Assembly (NCBI GenBank): GCA_003669605.1
Contig: QWOP01000053.1
Location: 62,001-126,000 of the forward strand
DNA: 64,000 bases
Direction of reading: 5' to 3'
Source: Planctomycetota bacterium
Lineage (GTDB): Bacteria > Planctomycetota > Planctomycetia > Pirellulales > UBA1268
Shown here piece after piece: positions 1 through 8,255 of the stretch; position 1 is the first letter of the stretch, and each line of letters opens with the position of its first letter. Position numbers and translations under genes: made by a program. The notes under the pieces are model-generated. The model saw nothing but the letters and a program-made list of their open reading frames with translations, searched no databases and was not told where the DNA came from.

Positions 1-267
1 AATCTGAGGGTGGAGGAGGGGCTCGCCGCCAGGGATCGACACCATCGGAGCCCCACACTCATCGACCGCGTGGAAGCATTGCTCAGGCGTGAGATGGGAA
101 CGGAGGATCTCCGTCGGTTGCTGGATCTTGCCACACCCGCCACATGCCAGGTTGCAGCGAAAGAGCGGCTCCAGCATGAGTACCAGCGGATAGCGCTGAT
201 TGCCGCGGAGCCGCTCCCGGAGGACGTGCCGCACCACCGCGATCATCTGTCCGACTGGAACACTCAT
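1..267 (-). CDS. hpnH: Adenosyl-hopane transferase HpnH, radical SAM (N-terminal 89 residues, runs off window edge)
   Basis: Only the first 89 codons are in the window; the gene continues past base 1. HpnH couples a 5'-deoxyadenosyl radical to hopene, the first step of side-chain elongation in extended hopanoids. The visible part holds the radical SAM iron-sulfur cluster motif, Cys38-x3-Cys42-x2-Cys45 ([11 protein letters not shown]), and the GGEPL motif near residues 80-84. The ATG (267-265) overlaps the stop of the squalene-hopene cyclase gene in an ATGA arrangement, so the two are very probably translationally coupled. The neighbouring cyclase, which makes the substrate, is the main reason for choosing HpnH over another SPASM-like radical SAM protein. 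Nothing can be said about the C-terminus. Confidence 0.85.
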   Translation of the reverse strand, partial: MSVPVGQMIAVVRHVLRERLRGNQRYPLVLMLEPLFRCNLACGGCGKIQQPTEILRSHLTPEQCFHAVDECGAPMVSIPGGEPLLHPQI

Positions 268-2597
268 GCGACTTTCTCCCGTTCCCTGGCCGCACCGTTG
301 TCGGCGCAAACCCGATTGGCATTCGCTGCAGCCACCTCAACACATTCTGACTGTTTGGCGGACGAGACCTCCACACGGTCCTGTCCCAAGGCCTGATTCC
401 CCGCCGCCGCGATCGACCAGCGGCCGAGCGCCATCAAGGGGAAGTAGAGCCGGTACCAGTGGTAGCGAAGGTAGAACACTTTCGGGAAACCGGTCCCGGT
501 GAATGCCTCCTCTTCCCAATCGCCACAGGCGGTCTGCCGGCCCACCAGCCACTGCACTCCGCGGCGGGCGTGTGGCGAGTCGTGCCGGCCGGCGGCGAGC
601 AGTCCGGCCAGAGCCCAAGCGGTCTGCGACGGCGTGGGCTCCCCCTGCCCGGCGCAGGCGGGATTGGCGTAACTGTCAGGCGACTCGCCCCAGCCCCCGC
701 AGGGACTCTGGTGCGCTGCCAGCCAGTCGGCGGCAGCCACCACGGCATGATCGGTTTTCGGAACACCCACCGCCAGCAACCCCTCGATCGCCTGCCACGC
801 CCCGTAGACGTAGTTCACGCCCCAGCGCCCATACCAGGCGCCGCTGGCTTCCTGGGAACGGCGAAGATAGGCCACGGCCCGGTCGACCGCAGGGTGCCCC
901 TGACGGAGCCCAATCCTCCCCAACGCCTCCAGCACACGGCCGGCGAGATCGGGCGAACTGGGATCGATCATGGCGTTGTGGTCGGCGAACGGCACCTTGC
1001 AGAGCAACTCGCAATTATTGTCGCGGTCGAACGCCCCCCAACCGCCATCCGAATTCTGCAGGGCTTCGAGCCACAGGCGCGCCCGGTCGATGGCGGCGTT
1101 TGCCCGCGTCAGCCGGCGGGAGCAGAAGGTCTCTTCGCCGGCGAGTGTCTGCCGCCAAGTGGCCATTGCGATGACAACCATCGCCGTGTCATCAACATCG
1201 GGATAGAAGCGGTTGCTGTACTCGAAGCACCACCCCGACGGTGCCACTGGTGCGGTCCGCCGCGACCAGTCCCCGTCGGTCCGCACCTCCCTGTCGAGCA
1301 ACCAATCAACCGCTGCCTCCAGCGCCCGGGCATCGGCAGGAGAGTCGGCGTCACACTGACCGCGACGCGCCAACCTGTCGACCGCCAGCCCCCTCAGGGT
1401 CAGCGCGGTGTCCCAGACGGGGGAGCGACACGGTTCGATCCGCGTGGAGCCATCCTCCTCGTGTTCGATGAGCCCTTCGAGCTGCCTCCAGCACTCCTGG
1501 ACCTCGGGCGATTCTTCGGAACACCCCATCGCCCGGAGGGCGACAATGCTCCACACAATGGGGGGGAAAATTGCCCCCAGTCCATCACTGCCGTCGAAGC
1601 GCTCGAGCATCCAGCGGCGGCATTCGGCCACCGCCCGGCTCCGCAACGGCCTGATGCCGAAGGCATCGAGCGTCTTGAACACCCGGTCGACACCGCGAAA
1701 AAACTTGGCCCAGAGATCATCCCCGCCGAGTCGGCCCACCACTCGTTCGGCGTGGACCCCGGAGGCGTCGGCGAACAATTCGGCAATCCCCTGTTCCCGG
1801 GGAAGGACCCGCAACGGCTTGAATGCCCAGATCAGCGACAGCGGCACGATCATCGTCCGCGACCATGCCGACACGCGACGGAGGTTGACTGGAAACCAAT
1901 CCGGAAGCAGCACTATTTCTGGTGGCACTGCGGGGCAAGCGGCATACGACATCTGTCCGAGGAGAGCCAGATAGAAGCGGGTGAAACTGTTCACCGCCCA
2001 AGGGCCTCCAGCAACGGTGATCGCCCGGCGGGCCCGGCGCATCGGCTCCGACTCAGGGTCGTGACCAGTGAGCTTGAGGGCCAAGTAGGCCTTGACGCTC
2101 GCGCTGATATCGACCGGGCCGCCGCGGTAAATCGCCCAACCTCCGCCCGGCAACTGCTCCCGGAGAATGCGGAGGACGGCACCGGGCACATGCGCTCCGG
2201 TGAGCTTGCCGGCCCAGGCGAGAATCAGGATGTATTCGCTCTCCAGGATCGTGTCCCCTTCCAGGGGCCCACGCCAATGGCCATCGGCAGCCTGATGCCG
2301 GTACAACCATCGCGCCGTGAGGCGGCAGGCATCGAGCACCGGATTCTCATTCCCGGTCGACACCCGCCCCATCCCCCGACCGGAATGGCTGAGCGAATCA
2401 GTCGCTGCCGGGAGTTCCGCCGGAAAGGAAGGGGAAGCCGCCGGAAAGGAAGGGGAAGCCGCCGGATAGGAAGGGGAAGCCGAGGGCGGACCGCGGCGTC
2501 CGTCACCAAGGGAACGGTTTGCTGGCGGAGCCAATGTCGAGCTCTCCGCGTCCGCCATCGTGTGTCGCGTGTCCGTTCCGGGTCCTGTGTAGCTCAT
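264..2597 (-). CDS. shc: Squalene-hopene cyclase
   Basis: Cyclises squalene to hopene/hopanol, giving the hopanoid skeleton; a monotopic membrane enzyme. The protein (about 777 residues) carries the catalytic Asp-rich motif DVDDTAM near residue 465, several QW-type repeats (for example [11 protein letters not shown]) and the conserved end segment [19 protein letters not shown]. The family is usually about 630-720 residues; the excess is an N-terminal extension rich in Pro, Ser and Ala that includes three near-identical 7-residue units (A-S-P-S-F/Y-P-A) coded by a 21-base repeat around 2419-2479. The start is uncertain: ATG at 2597 is used here, GTG at 2630 and ATGs at 2558 and 2372 are alternatives, and none has a clear ribosome binding site. 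The stop overlaps the hpnH start (ATGA). Confidence 0.93.
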   Translation of the reverse strand: MSYTGPGTDTRHTMADAESSTLAPPANRSLGDGRRGPPSASPSYPAASPSFPAASPSFPAELPAATDSLSHSGRGMGRVSTGNENPVLDACRLTARWLYRHQAADGHWRGPLEGDTILESEYILILAWAGKLTGAHVPGAVLRILREQLPGGGWAIYRGGPVDISASVKAYLALKLTGHDPESEPMRRARRAITVAGGPWAVNSFTRFYLALLGQMSYAACPAVPPEIVLLPDWFPVNLRRVSAWSRTMIVPLSLIWAFKPLRVLPREQGIAELFADASGVHAERVVGRLGGDDLWAKFFRGVDRVFKTLDAFGIRPLRSRAVAECRRWMLERFDGSDGLGAIFPPIVWSIVALRAMGCSEESPEVQECWRQLEGLIEHEEDGSTRIEPCRSPVWDTALTLRGLAVDRLARRGQCDADSPADARALEAAVDWLLDREVRTDGDWSRRTAPVAPSGWCFEYSNRFYPDVDDTAMVVIAMATWRQTLAGEETFCSRRLTRANAAIDRARLWLEALQNSDGGWGAFDRDNNCELLCKVPFADHNAMIDPSSPDLAGRVLEALGRIGLRQGHPAVDRAVAYLRRSQEASGAWYGRWGVNYVYGAWQAIEGLLAVGVPKTDHAVVAAADWLAAHQSPCGGWGESPDSYANPACAGQGEPTPSQTAWALAGLLAAGRHDSPHARRGVQWLVGRQTACGDWEEEAFTGTGFPKVFYLRYHWYRLYFPLMALGRWSIAAAGNQALGQDRVEVSSAKQSECVEVAAANANRVCADNGAAREREKVA
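2418..2480. repeat. 21-base tandem repeat inside shc
   Basis: Three consecutive units of about 21 bases (GCCGCCGGAAAGGAAGGGGA on the plus strand, third unit with one substitution) keep the reading frame and encode the repeated A-S-P-S-F/Y-P-A heptapeptide in the N-terminal extension of squalene-hopene cyclase. The length is a multiple of three, so copy-number change would not break the gene. Confidence 0.85.
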
Positions 2598-2828
2598 GGC
2601 GCATCCGTGCTCCGAGCAGGAGAAATCCACACCGGCTTTTCTCAGTGTTCGCTTCCAGGAAAATCAACCAAGGGCGATCCTTCGCCCCGAAGCCCAAGCC
2701 TTCGAGACACTGTGCCTGTGCCGGCGGAGAATAGAGAAACCCGGGGAGTACCACAAGGTCGGCTGTACCCAGGCGCCGCCCCCCAGCCCCGCAGAAGCCG
2801 TGGATTGCCACGAGCAACCTGACTGCCG

Positions 2829-4169
2829 TCATGCTGGGACGACTGGGTTGTTTGTACTGCCAGAGCCCTGGGATGAATCCCCGGCAGGCACCAGCGGCAA
2901 TCGAATCCATGCCCTGGTTCCCTGACCGGGACGCGATTCAAGGGCGATTCCACCGCCGTTGGCCTCGAGGAATTTCCAGGCCTTCGAAAGCCCGAGCCCC
3001 GCGCCACGACCCGCCTCACGGCCACTAAAAAAAGGATCGAATGCACGACGCAACACGGCTGGTTCCATCCCCCGGCCATCATCCTCGACGAGGATTTCGC
3101 AGACCCTTGAGGATTCGGCCCCCGGCCCGAACACGGCCAGCGTGATCCGACCGCCATCAGCGACCGCCTCGATCGCGTTGGCAGCCACCGCCCGCAGCGC
3201 CTCCTCCACCTGGGACTGATCGACAAACACTGCCAGCGGTGCCGGCGGCGGACTGTACTCCACCCGCACCCCTCGGCCTAAAGCCTGGCCGTTGATTCCA
3301 TCAACCACCGCAGCCACGATCCGGCCGACATCGGTGGCGGCACGGACTGGCCGGGGAGGGCGTGCAAAGAGCATCAAGCCGCCGATCATGTCACGGGCAC
3401 GAAAAGCCTGATCCACGATCGTCGACAACCGGCGACGACGGTCGGGAACCCGCTCGTCGAGAAGGAGCGTCTGGGCCCGCGTGGTGATGTTGGCCAAGGG
3501 ATTGTTGATCTCATGACCGGCACCGTAGGCGAGCTCCCTGATCGCCTCCAGCCTCGCTTCCTCGAGCGTCTCCTGGAATCGTTCGCGGAGCGTCACATGC
3601 TCTGTCACCAACCGCGCGACAGCCAGAAGGAGTTGTCCTTCGCCCGTGGGAACCGCACTGCCAGCCTCCGCGGTGGGAGGGTAGTCACCGCGGGAGAGTC
3701 GTTCGAGCCACGCCGTGGCCCGCAGCCCACCCCCTGCCGACGCTCCATCCTGCGGTGAAGCCACCCCCAACCACCCCGGCCAGGCTGCCGGATCGGCGAC
3801 CATGCATCCAGAGACCGTCGTCGACGACGAAATGAGATCGGCTGCAAAAAACGCCACCGGCGAAGACCCAACGCCTCCCCCGGGCCGGACGCTCGCCCAC
3901 GTCACCTCAGGCGGCACACGCCACGTCTGAATCGGACGCTTAAGAACGGCCAGGCGTTCGGCAAAGAGCAGCCAAATTGCCACCGCCGGAACGGTCGCTG
4001 CGGCATCGCGGAACCGATCCCATGACGCGTGATCGTCATCGGTCATGGCGAGCACGGCCCGCGCCAGGCCAGAACAGGCCTGGCGCGGGACCGGCAACGC
4101 AATGATGGGGCGACACTCCGGACGAACCAGCAGCCATACACCGGAGCCGTCGCTGTGGGGCACTTCCAT
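2829..4169 (-). CDS. Sensor histidine kinase (HisKA-HATPase)
   Basis: About 446 residues. Sequence shows a HisKA H-box GHEINNPLANI (phospho-accepting His near residue 218), an N-box AANAIEAV, G1 EDDGRGM (about 362), F-box FDPFFSG and G2 GRGAGLGLS (about 388), so all ATP-binding boxes are intact. The N-terminal 200 residues have no clear membrane segment, PAS or GAF motif that I can recognise, suggesting a soluble sensor of unknown input. ATG at 4169 is used; a TTG at 4199 would leave only 5 bases to the upstream response regulator. Same strand and close to the regulator at 4205, so they are very likely one operon and a cognate two-component pair. Confidence 0.88.
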   Translation of the reverse strand: MEVPHSDGSGVWLLVRPECRPIIALPVPRQACSGLARAVLAMTDDDHASWDRFRDAAATVPAVAIWLLFAERLAVLKRPIQTWRVPPEVTWASVRPGGGVGSSPVAFFAADLISSSTTVSGCMVADPAAWPGWLGVASPQDGASAGGGLRATAWLERLSRGDYPPTAEAGSAVPTGEGQLLLAVARLVTEHVTLRERFQETLEEARLEAIRELAYGAGHEINNPLANITTRAQTLLLDERVPDRRRRLSTIVDQAFRARDMIGGLMLFARPPRPVRAATDVGRIVAAVVDGINGQALGRGVRVEYSPPPAPLAVFVDQSQVEEALRAVAANAIEAVADGGRITLAVFGPGAESSRVCEILVEDDGRGMEPAVLRRAFDPFFSGREAGRGAGLGLSKAWKFLEANGGGIALESRPGQGTRAWIRLPLVPAGDSSQGSGSTNNPVVPA

Positions 4170-4204
4170 TGTTCCAGCCCGGAATGCTCCAGGCAGCAAC
4201 TTTT

Positions 4205-4792
4205 TCAGGATCCCGTCGCCACCGACTCAATGTCGAGCAGCGTGCAAATCCGGTCGACAAGCACCTCGGCCTCGAACGGCTTCTGCAGGAATTCGTTGGC
4301 GCCCGACTCTTTGAGTTCCTCAATCTTGTCAGGCTCACACATGCCCGAGATACAGATGATCCGCACCTCGTCCATCGTCGAATCGCTGCGAACCCGCTGG
4401 CAGACTTCCTTGCCATTGATATCTGGAAGCATGACGTCGAGCACGATCAGGTCGGGACGGTAATCCTTGACCATCATGCCGGCGTCAAAGCCGTTATTGA
4501 CGCTCCGAGTCTCGAACCGACCATCCCTTTCGAGAACGTCGGTGATCAGTTCCACAAGATCTTGATCGTCGTCGACGACCAGAATCTTGCGCCGGCCGCT
4601 CTCAAGCGCGTCGGTGGGAATGCCGTTATCCCTCATGAACAGGAACAACTGATCGCGGGGAATACGCCGAAAACGACTCCCCGGAACACGAAATCCCTTC
4701 AACTGACCCGAGTCGAAGCAACGAATGATCGTTTGCTGGCTGACCTTACAGATCTTGGCCGCCTCGCCCGTTGTGTACACAGTCTTTTGCAT
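4205..4792 (-). CDS. Response regulator with N-terminal excisionase/MerR-type helix-turn-helix
   Basis: 195 residues. Residues about 5-55 match the helix-turn-helix of the excisionase/MerR family (TTGEAAKICKVSQQTIIRCF, then a basic wing RVPGSRFRRIPRDQL). Residues about 69-190 form a receiver domain: acidic cluster DDD at 74-76, phospho-acceptor Asp119 in LIVLDVMLPD, and a conserved Lys in FLQKPF near 172. Order is DNA-binding first, receiver second, the reverse of OmpR or NarL regulators. It sits directly upstream of a histidine kinase gene on the same strand, its probable partner. Target genes are unknown; the 570-base region upstream of its start is the obvious place to look for autoregulation. 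Confidence 0.9.
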   Translation of the reverse strand: MQKTVYTTGEAAKICKVSQQTIIRCFDSGQLKGFRVPGSRFRRIPRDQLFLFMRDNGIPTDALESGRRKILVVDDDQDLVELITDVLERDGRFETRSVNNGFDAGMMVKDYRPDLIVLDVMLPDINGKEVCQRVRSDSTMDEVRIICISGMCEPDKIEELKESGANEFLQKPFEAEVLVDRICTLLDIESVATGS

Positions 4793-5366
4793 CGCTTTAC
4801 CACCCTCTCCCTAGCCGTGGTGCAGCTAGTCGAAACGGCATCCCGGAGTTTGCCTCATCCACAAAGGCCACCCCGACTGCCTAGGCCTCCTTGTTGCCAT
4901 TCGCTCTACGCCATCCATGAACATGACCTAAACATGACCAGATCGATCAGATCGCTCGAGTCATGCTCAAACCAGCCGTCATCTCATCCCCAAGGGCTCC
5001 AGCATCACGCCAGAATCCTGCCGAGACCCGGTCTCCCGCGGAAGTTACCCGCAAGCCACCCATTCCTCCCAGACAGACAGCCCGAGCAACGCTCCTGGCC
5101 GACTGTTCTCTGGGCCAACGCCCCTCGACGGCATCCTGAATCCCAGAAATGGCAAGTGGGGATGATTGGGGAAAATCCTTTTTCCCGGCGATCGCTTCCC
5201 TACTTACCACCCTTACCTGCGGCCAACTCTACAGCCATCTTGCGCATTGAGTCAATATCGGTGTATTCAACGCAAACTCTGTTTGCGCAACACCTTGGGC
5301 ATTGTCCCTGAATCCGCGAAAAAAGAATTCTGCCCCTTCGCAGACTGCATCGACGGCCTGTTCGCC
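4793..5366. other. 574-base intergenic region
   Basis: No convincing gene on either strand: the small frames here have no ribosome binding site or recognisable protein. It contains the short hairpin at 5271-5287 and must hold the promoter of the response-regulator operon (reading left) and the end of the chorismate-lyase-like transcript. Confidence 0.6.
5271..5287. other. Short perfect hairpin
   Basis: CGCAAAC-TCT-GTTTGCG, 7-base-pair perfect stem with a 3-base loop, about 80 bases beyond the stop of the minus-strand gene at 5367. No U-tract follows on either strand, so either an unconventional transcription end or a dyad binding site. Confidence 0.5.
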
Positions 5367-5972
5367 TCAAGTCGCCGCAACTTCCCGGTCAGGCACGACC
5401 ACCTCAAGCAATTCCACTGCTGGGTGGCCAGCGAGGGAGATTTCCGCCACGCGGCCGTAGATCGGCAGCGGTTCTTCACCGAGGACGGGAAGACTCCCAA
5501 ACAGCGACCTGAGGCGGGGACCGGGGAGGATCTTGAGGAGGCGGACGTCCCGTACTTCGCGGAGCACGCCAGCATTGATGAGCACGCGTCCTAAGGGAAT
5601 CCGACCGGAGCGGATAACTGCCGCCGTCGGCCCATCGACTCGACGCAGGTCGATCCGCACGATTCCGTACTGCACGACTTCGCCACGGGGCGAAAGAAGG
5701 AGGATCTCGCGGGCATACCAGGGGGTCGTGCCCCCGGCTTCGCCGGTATCCCTGGCACGGGCCACGACCCGCAGCCCGAGCGGAGTTCCATGCCGCTGCT
5801 CCATGGCGACAGTCATGTGGCTGTGGTGGTCGAGCAGCGCGCGGCTCGGTTCGGGCACCGCAACCGGATCGACCGCGGAGAAGACCGCGAATCCAGGGCC
5901 GGGCTCGGAAAAGATCCGCACGAGCCTCACGGCACGCGCAACGGGATCGAGTTGTGATGCGAGAGAGGTCAT
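5367..5972 (-). CDS. Chorismate lyase-like (DUF98/UbiC-fold) protein
   Basis: 201 residues, soluble. Features that resemble the DUF98/chorismate pyruvate-lyase group from memory: HMTVAMEQRHG near residues 52-62, a YAREILLLS strand, VVQYGIVRI, and IPLGRVLINAGVLR. In characterised members of the fold the reaction is chorismate to 4-hydroxybenzoate plus pyruvate; others (UTRA domains) only bind ligands, so the activity here is an inference. It lies 112 bases downstream of, and on the same strand as, the polyprenyl synthase fusion gene; 4-hydroxybenzoate plus a polyprenyl diphosphate would be the two halves of a prenylated quinone or phenol, which makes the pairing suggestive. Start ATG at 5972. 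Confidence 0.55.
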   Translation of the reverse strand: MTSLASQLDPVARAVRLVRIFSEPGPGFAVFSAVDPVAVPEPSRALLDHHSHMTVAMEQRHGTPLGLRVVARARDTGEAGGTTPWYAREILLLSPRGEVVQYGIVRIDLRRVDGPTAAVIRSGRIPLGRVLINAGVLREVRDVRLLKILPGPRLRSLFGSLPVLGEEPLPIYGRVAEISLAGHPAVELLEVVVPDREVAAT

Positions 5973-6084
5973 CCGGCCCCAACCCTGCGGAAGTCAGTTG
6001 ACCAAGGCTACGGGAGAGAGAGTACGCGGTCGGCTTCCCCCCCCGCAACCACGTCGCTGCAGACATCCTCTTCCGAGGGAGGCC

Positions 6085-8067
6085 TCACTCGACACCGCAG
6101 TCTGCTAGGCACGCCGCCGCCGCTCCATCGGGCACCGCGAGATCAAGGAGAAATTCCAGCACCTCTCGCAGCCGCGCGAACCGGCAGGTTGCTGCCGCTG
6201 CAACTGCGGCAGCCCGCTGGTCATCCACGATCGCCGCGGCGCGGGAGAAGACATCTGCCTGCTGGTAGAGGCGGCGGGCTTCGGCAATCAGAGCCGTCTC
6301 GCTAGCCCCTGCGGCATGATCGCGTCGGACAGCCTCCGCAAGCGCATCCAACCGGTCGAGTTCGGCGGCCGGAAGCCGCTCCCGCGCGAGCGCCCACATC
6401 AGCGTGGGGCGGCCACCGAGGAGATCGCCTGCCGCCCGGCGGTCGTTCTCTCGGTCCCCCTGCCAATCCTTGAGATCATTGAGCAGCTGAAAACCGATGC
6501 CAACATGCCTGGCATAGCGGTCGATCGCGCCTGCTGACCCTCGATCGACCCCCGCCAGACGGACTCCAATCGTCACCGCCACCTCGAACGCCGGAGATGT
6601 CTTGAGTCCGTAGATGGTGAGCGCTTCCTCCGACGACAACCGCTTCTGGGCCGCATCCCTCCACCACAACTCGGCCCCCTGTCCACGGGCCAGACGGACA
6701 TGCGCGTCGGCCAGCAACGCCACAACGTCTCGCTGCACCGCCGCATCCACCCCCGGTAGGGAAGATGCCAGGCGGTAGCCAAGGCCGACAAGATAATCGC
6801 CGGCATTGATCGCCGAGGGGATGCCCACATCCTGGTGGAGCGTTGCCCGACCGTACCGCATCCGATCGGCATCCTCGATGTCGTCGTGGATGAGGGAGGC
6901 TTTGTGGAAGATCTCGACTGCCACTGCCGCCGCCTGGGCGGCGGCACGACGGCCGGAGGCCAATCCTCCCGCCGCCGATCGGGCGCCGTCCCCTGCGTTG
7001 TCGCCCCCTGCGGCGCCGTCGGCCGTCAAGCTATCGAAGGTGGCAAGAGTGATAAAAGGACGGAGGAATTTGCCACCGCGGCCCAGGAAATCGGCCGCCA
7101 TCCAGGCGGTGGCATCGAGCGCCACCACCTCGCCCCCGGTGACTCCACCCTCTCCCAGCGCCGCCGGGACGCCGCTGGCGGCCACGATCCGCTGCAGGGC
7201 GTTGGGAGTGAATAATCCAGCCGCTTCACGCAACAGTGGAAGGTGGTCTACGGCCGGGACGCCCCCCACATTGGCCGCCCCCAGCAGGCCGAGCACCCAG
7301 TCGGGATCGAGGGTGGCCGTCGCTGCCGCGCGGCCGCAGAAACTGCGGGCCACCACCGATTCGTCGCAGTCCTGACTGGCGGCCACAGCAACAGGATCAA
7401 ACGGGACTGCGGCGATCGGCAATGAGAAGGCTGGGAGCATGGCGAAAGCCTTCTCGAGGTGGGAGAGTTTCGCCACCCCCAGGATGCCATCGTACTGACC
7501 GGTGAGCAGCCCGCCGATTGCGGCCACGGCCCGAGGGGTGGCTTCGACCACCCAGCCGCAGTCCCGCGCGGCGGCCCAGAGTGTGCCGATGACACACCCC
7601 GGACCGCAGACATGCGGCGGCCGGGACTCGGCATCGATTCCGGGCCTCGCGGCCACCGTGGGGCAGTCGGGCAGCAGAAGCAGCCGGCGGCCGCTGGGCC
7701 CCGTGGCCAAACGGCCACGCCAGTATTCGGAGACGATTGTGACCATCGTCCAACCAACGTGCTGCGTCGCGGCGCCCGCTTGGACGACGAGGGCCTCAGC
7801 ATGGCGCCGCAGCCCCGCGGAAGTCCGGGCTGCGGGGGGCATTCCGGCCGCTTTCCAAGTTGCCACCAATTCGGCAGACAATGTCCTCAACCGGTCGCGG
7901 AGGGCCCGGGACTGCGGACAGGAGAGTTTGCTCTCAGTCCCGAGAGACTGATTTTCAACTGGCGGATGCGGTCCTCCCTCTTCCCGCGGTCGCTTGGCCC
8001 CGGCGGTCCATTTTCCTTGAGCGTCCTCAAAGGTCGCAGCGTTGACCGGCTGGGGAATCTTTTGCAC
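6085..8067 (-). CDS. DUF116 domain fused to polyprenyl diphosphate synthase
   Basis: 660 residues from a GTG start (8067) preceded by a GGAGG-like site. The C-terminal half is an all-alpha trans-isoprenyl diphosphate synthase: GGKFLRP near 333, first Asp-rich motif DDIED near 395, second motif NDLKD near 531 (the first Asp replaced by Asn). It condenses isopentenyl diphosphate onto an allylic primer. The N-terminal half (about 60-270) is Cys-containing (VCGPGCVIG, LLLPDCPTV, SQDCDES) and matches my recollection of DUF116, a family often found beside prenyl- or lipoyl-type biosynthesis genes. Ala five residues before the first Asp motif is small and would permit long chains. The fusion is about twice the length of an ordinary synthase (300-350 residues). 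Confidence 0.85.
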   Translation of the reverse strand: MQKIPQPVNAATFEDAQGKWTAGAKRPREEGGPHPPVENQSLGTESKLSCPQSRALRDRLRTLSAELVATWKAAGMPPAARTSAGLRRHAEALVVQAGAATQHVGWTMVTIVSEYWRGRLATGPSGRRLLLLPDCPTVAARPGIDAESRPPHVCGPGCVIGTLWAAARDCGWVVEATPRAVAAIGGLLTGQYDGILGVAKLSHLEKAFAMLPAFSLPIAAVPFDPVAVAASQDCDESVVARSFCGRAAATATLDPDWVLGLLGAANVGGVPAVDHLPLLREAAGLFTPNALQRIVAASGVPAALGEGGVTGGEVVALDATAWMAADFLGRGGKFLRPFITLATFDSLTADGAAGGDNAGDGARSAAGGLASGRRAAAQAAAVAVEIFHKASLIHDDIEDADRMRYGRATLHQDVGIPSAINAGDYLVGLGYRLASSLPGVDAAVQRDVVALLADAHVRLARGQGAELWWRDAAQKRLSSEEALTIYGLKTSPAFEVAVTIGVRLAGVDRGSAGAIDRYARHVGIGFQLLNDLKDWQGDRENDRRAAGDLLGGRPTLMWALARERLPAAELDRLDALAEAVRRDHAAGASETALIAEARRLYQQADVFSRAAAIVDDQRAAAVAAAATCRFARLREVLEFLLDLAVPDGAAAACLADCGVE

Positions 8068-8255
8068 CGCGCCTCCACCTTATCCTGGAATCGATCAAGC
8101 CGTGGTTTTCCCGAGAACACCGGCCTCCGATACCGCTGGGCCCACGGACACCGCACCGTCTCACAAACACGCCCGTGACTCTGCCAACGCTGGAGGCGGC
8201 ATCCCGGCAGCGTTCTGACTGCCATTGCTGCGGTAACCGCAATGGCAGCGCCCTG

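Noticed and set aside
10-396. Open frame at the left edge on the plus strand
   Set aside because: It is the shadow of hpnH and the end of shc, which read on the minus strand with radical SAM and cyclase motifs.
459-2822. Long open frame opposite shc, and similar long antisense frames at 15196-18180, 32380-34548, 54574-55866, 56201-57655, 59138-60817 and 60890-62149
   Set aside because: Each lies opposite a clearly conserved gene, has Arg/Pro/Gly-rich sequence without recognisable domains, and results from high GC with few stop codons in the complementary frame.
4947-5210. 87-codon frame in the gap upstream of the response regulator
   Set aside because: No ribosome binding site, biased composition, no motif; treated as intergenic.
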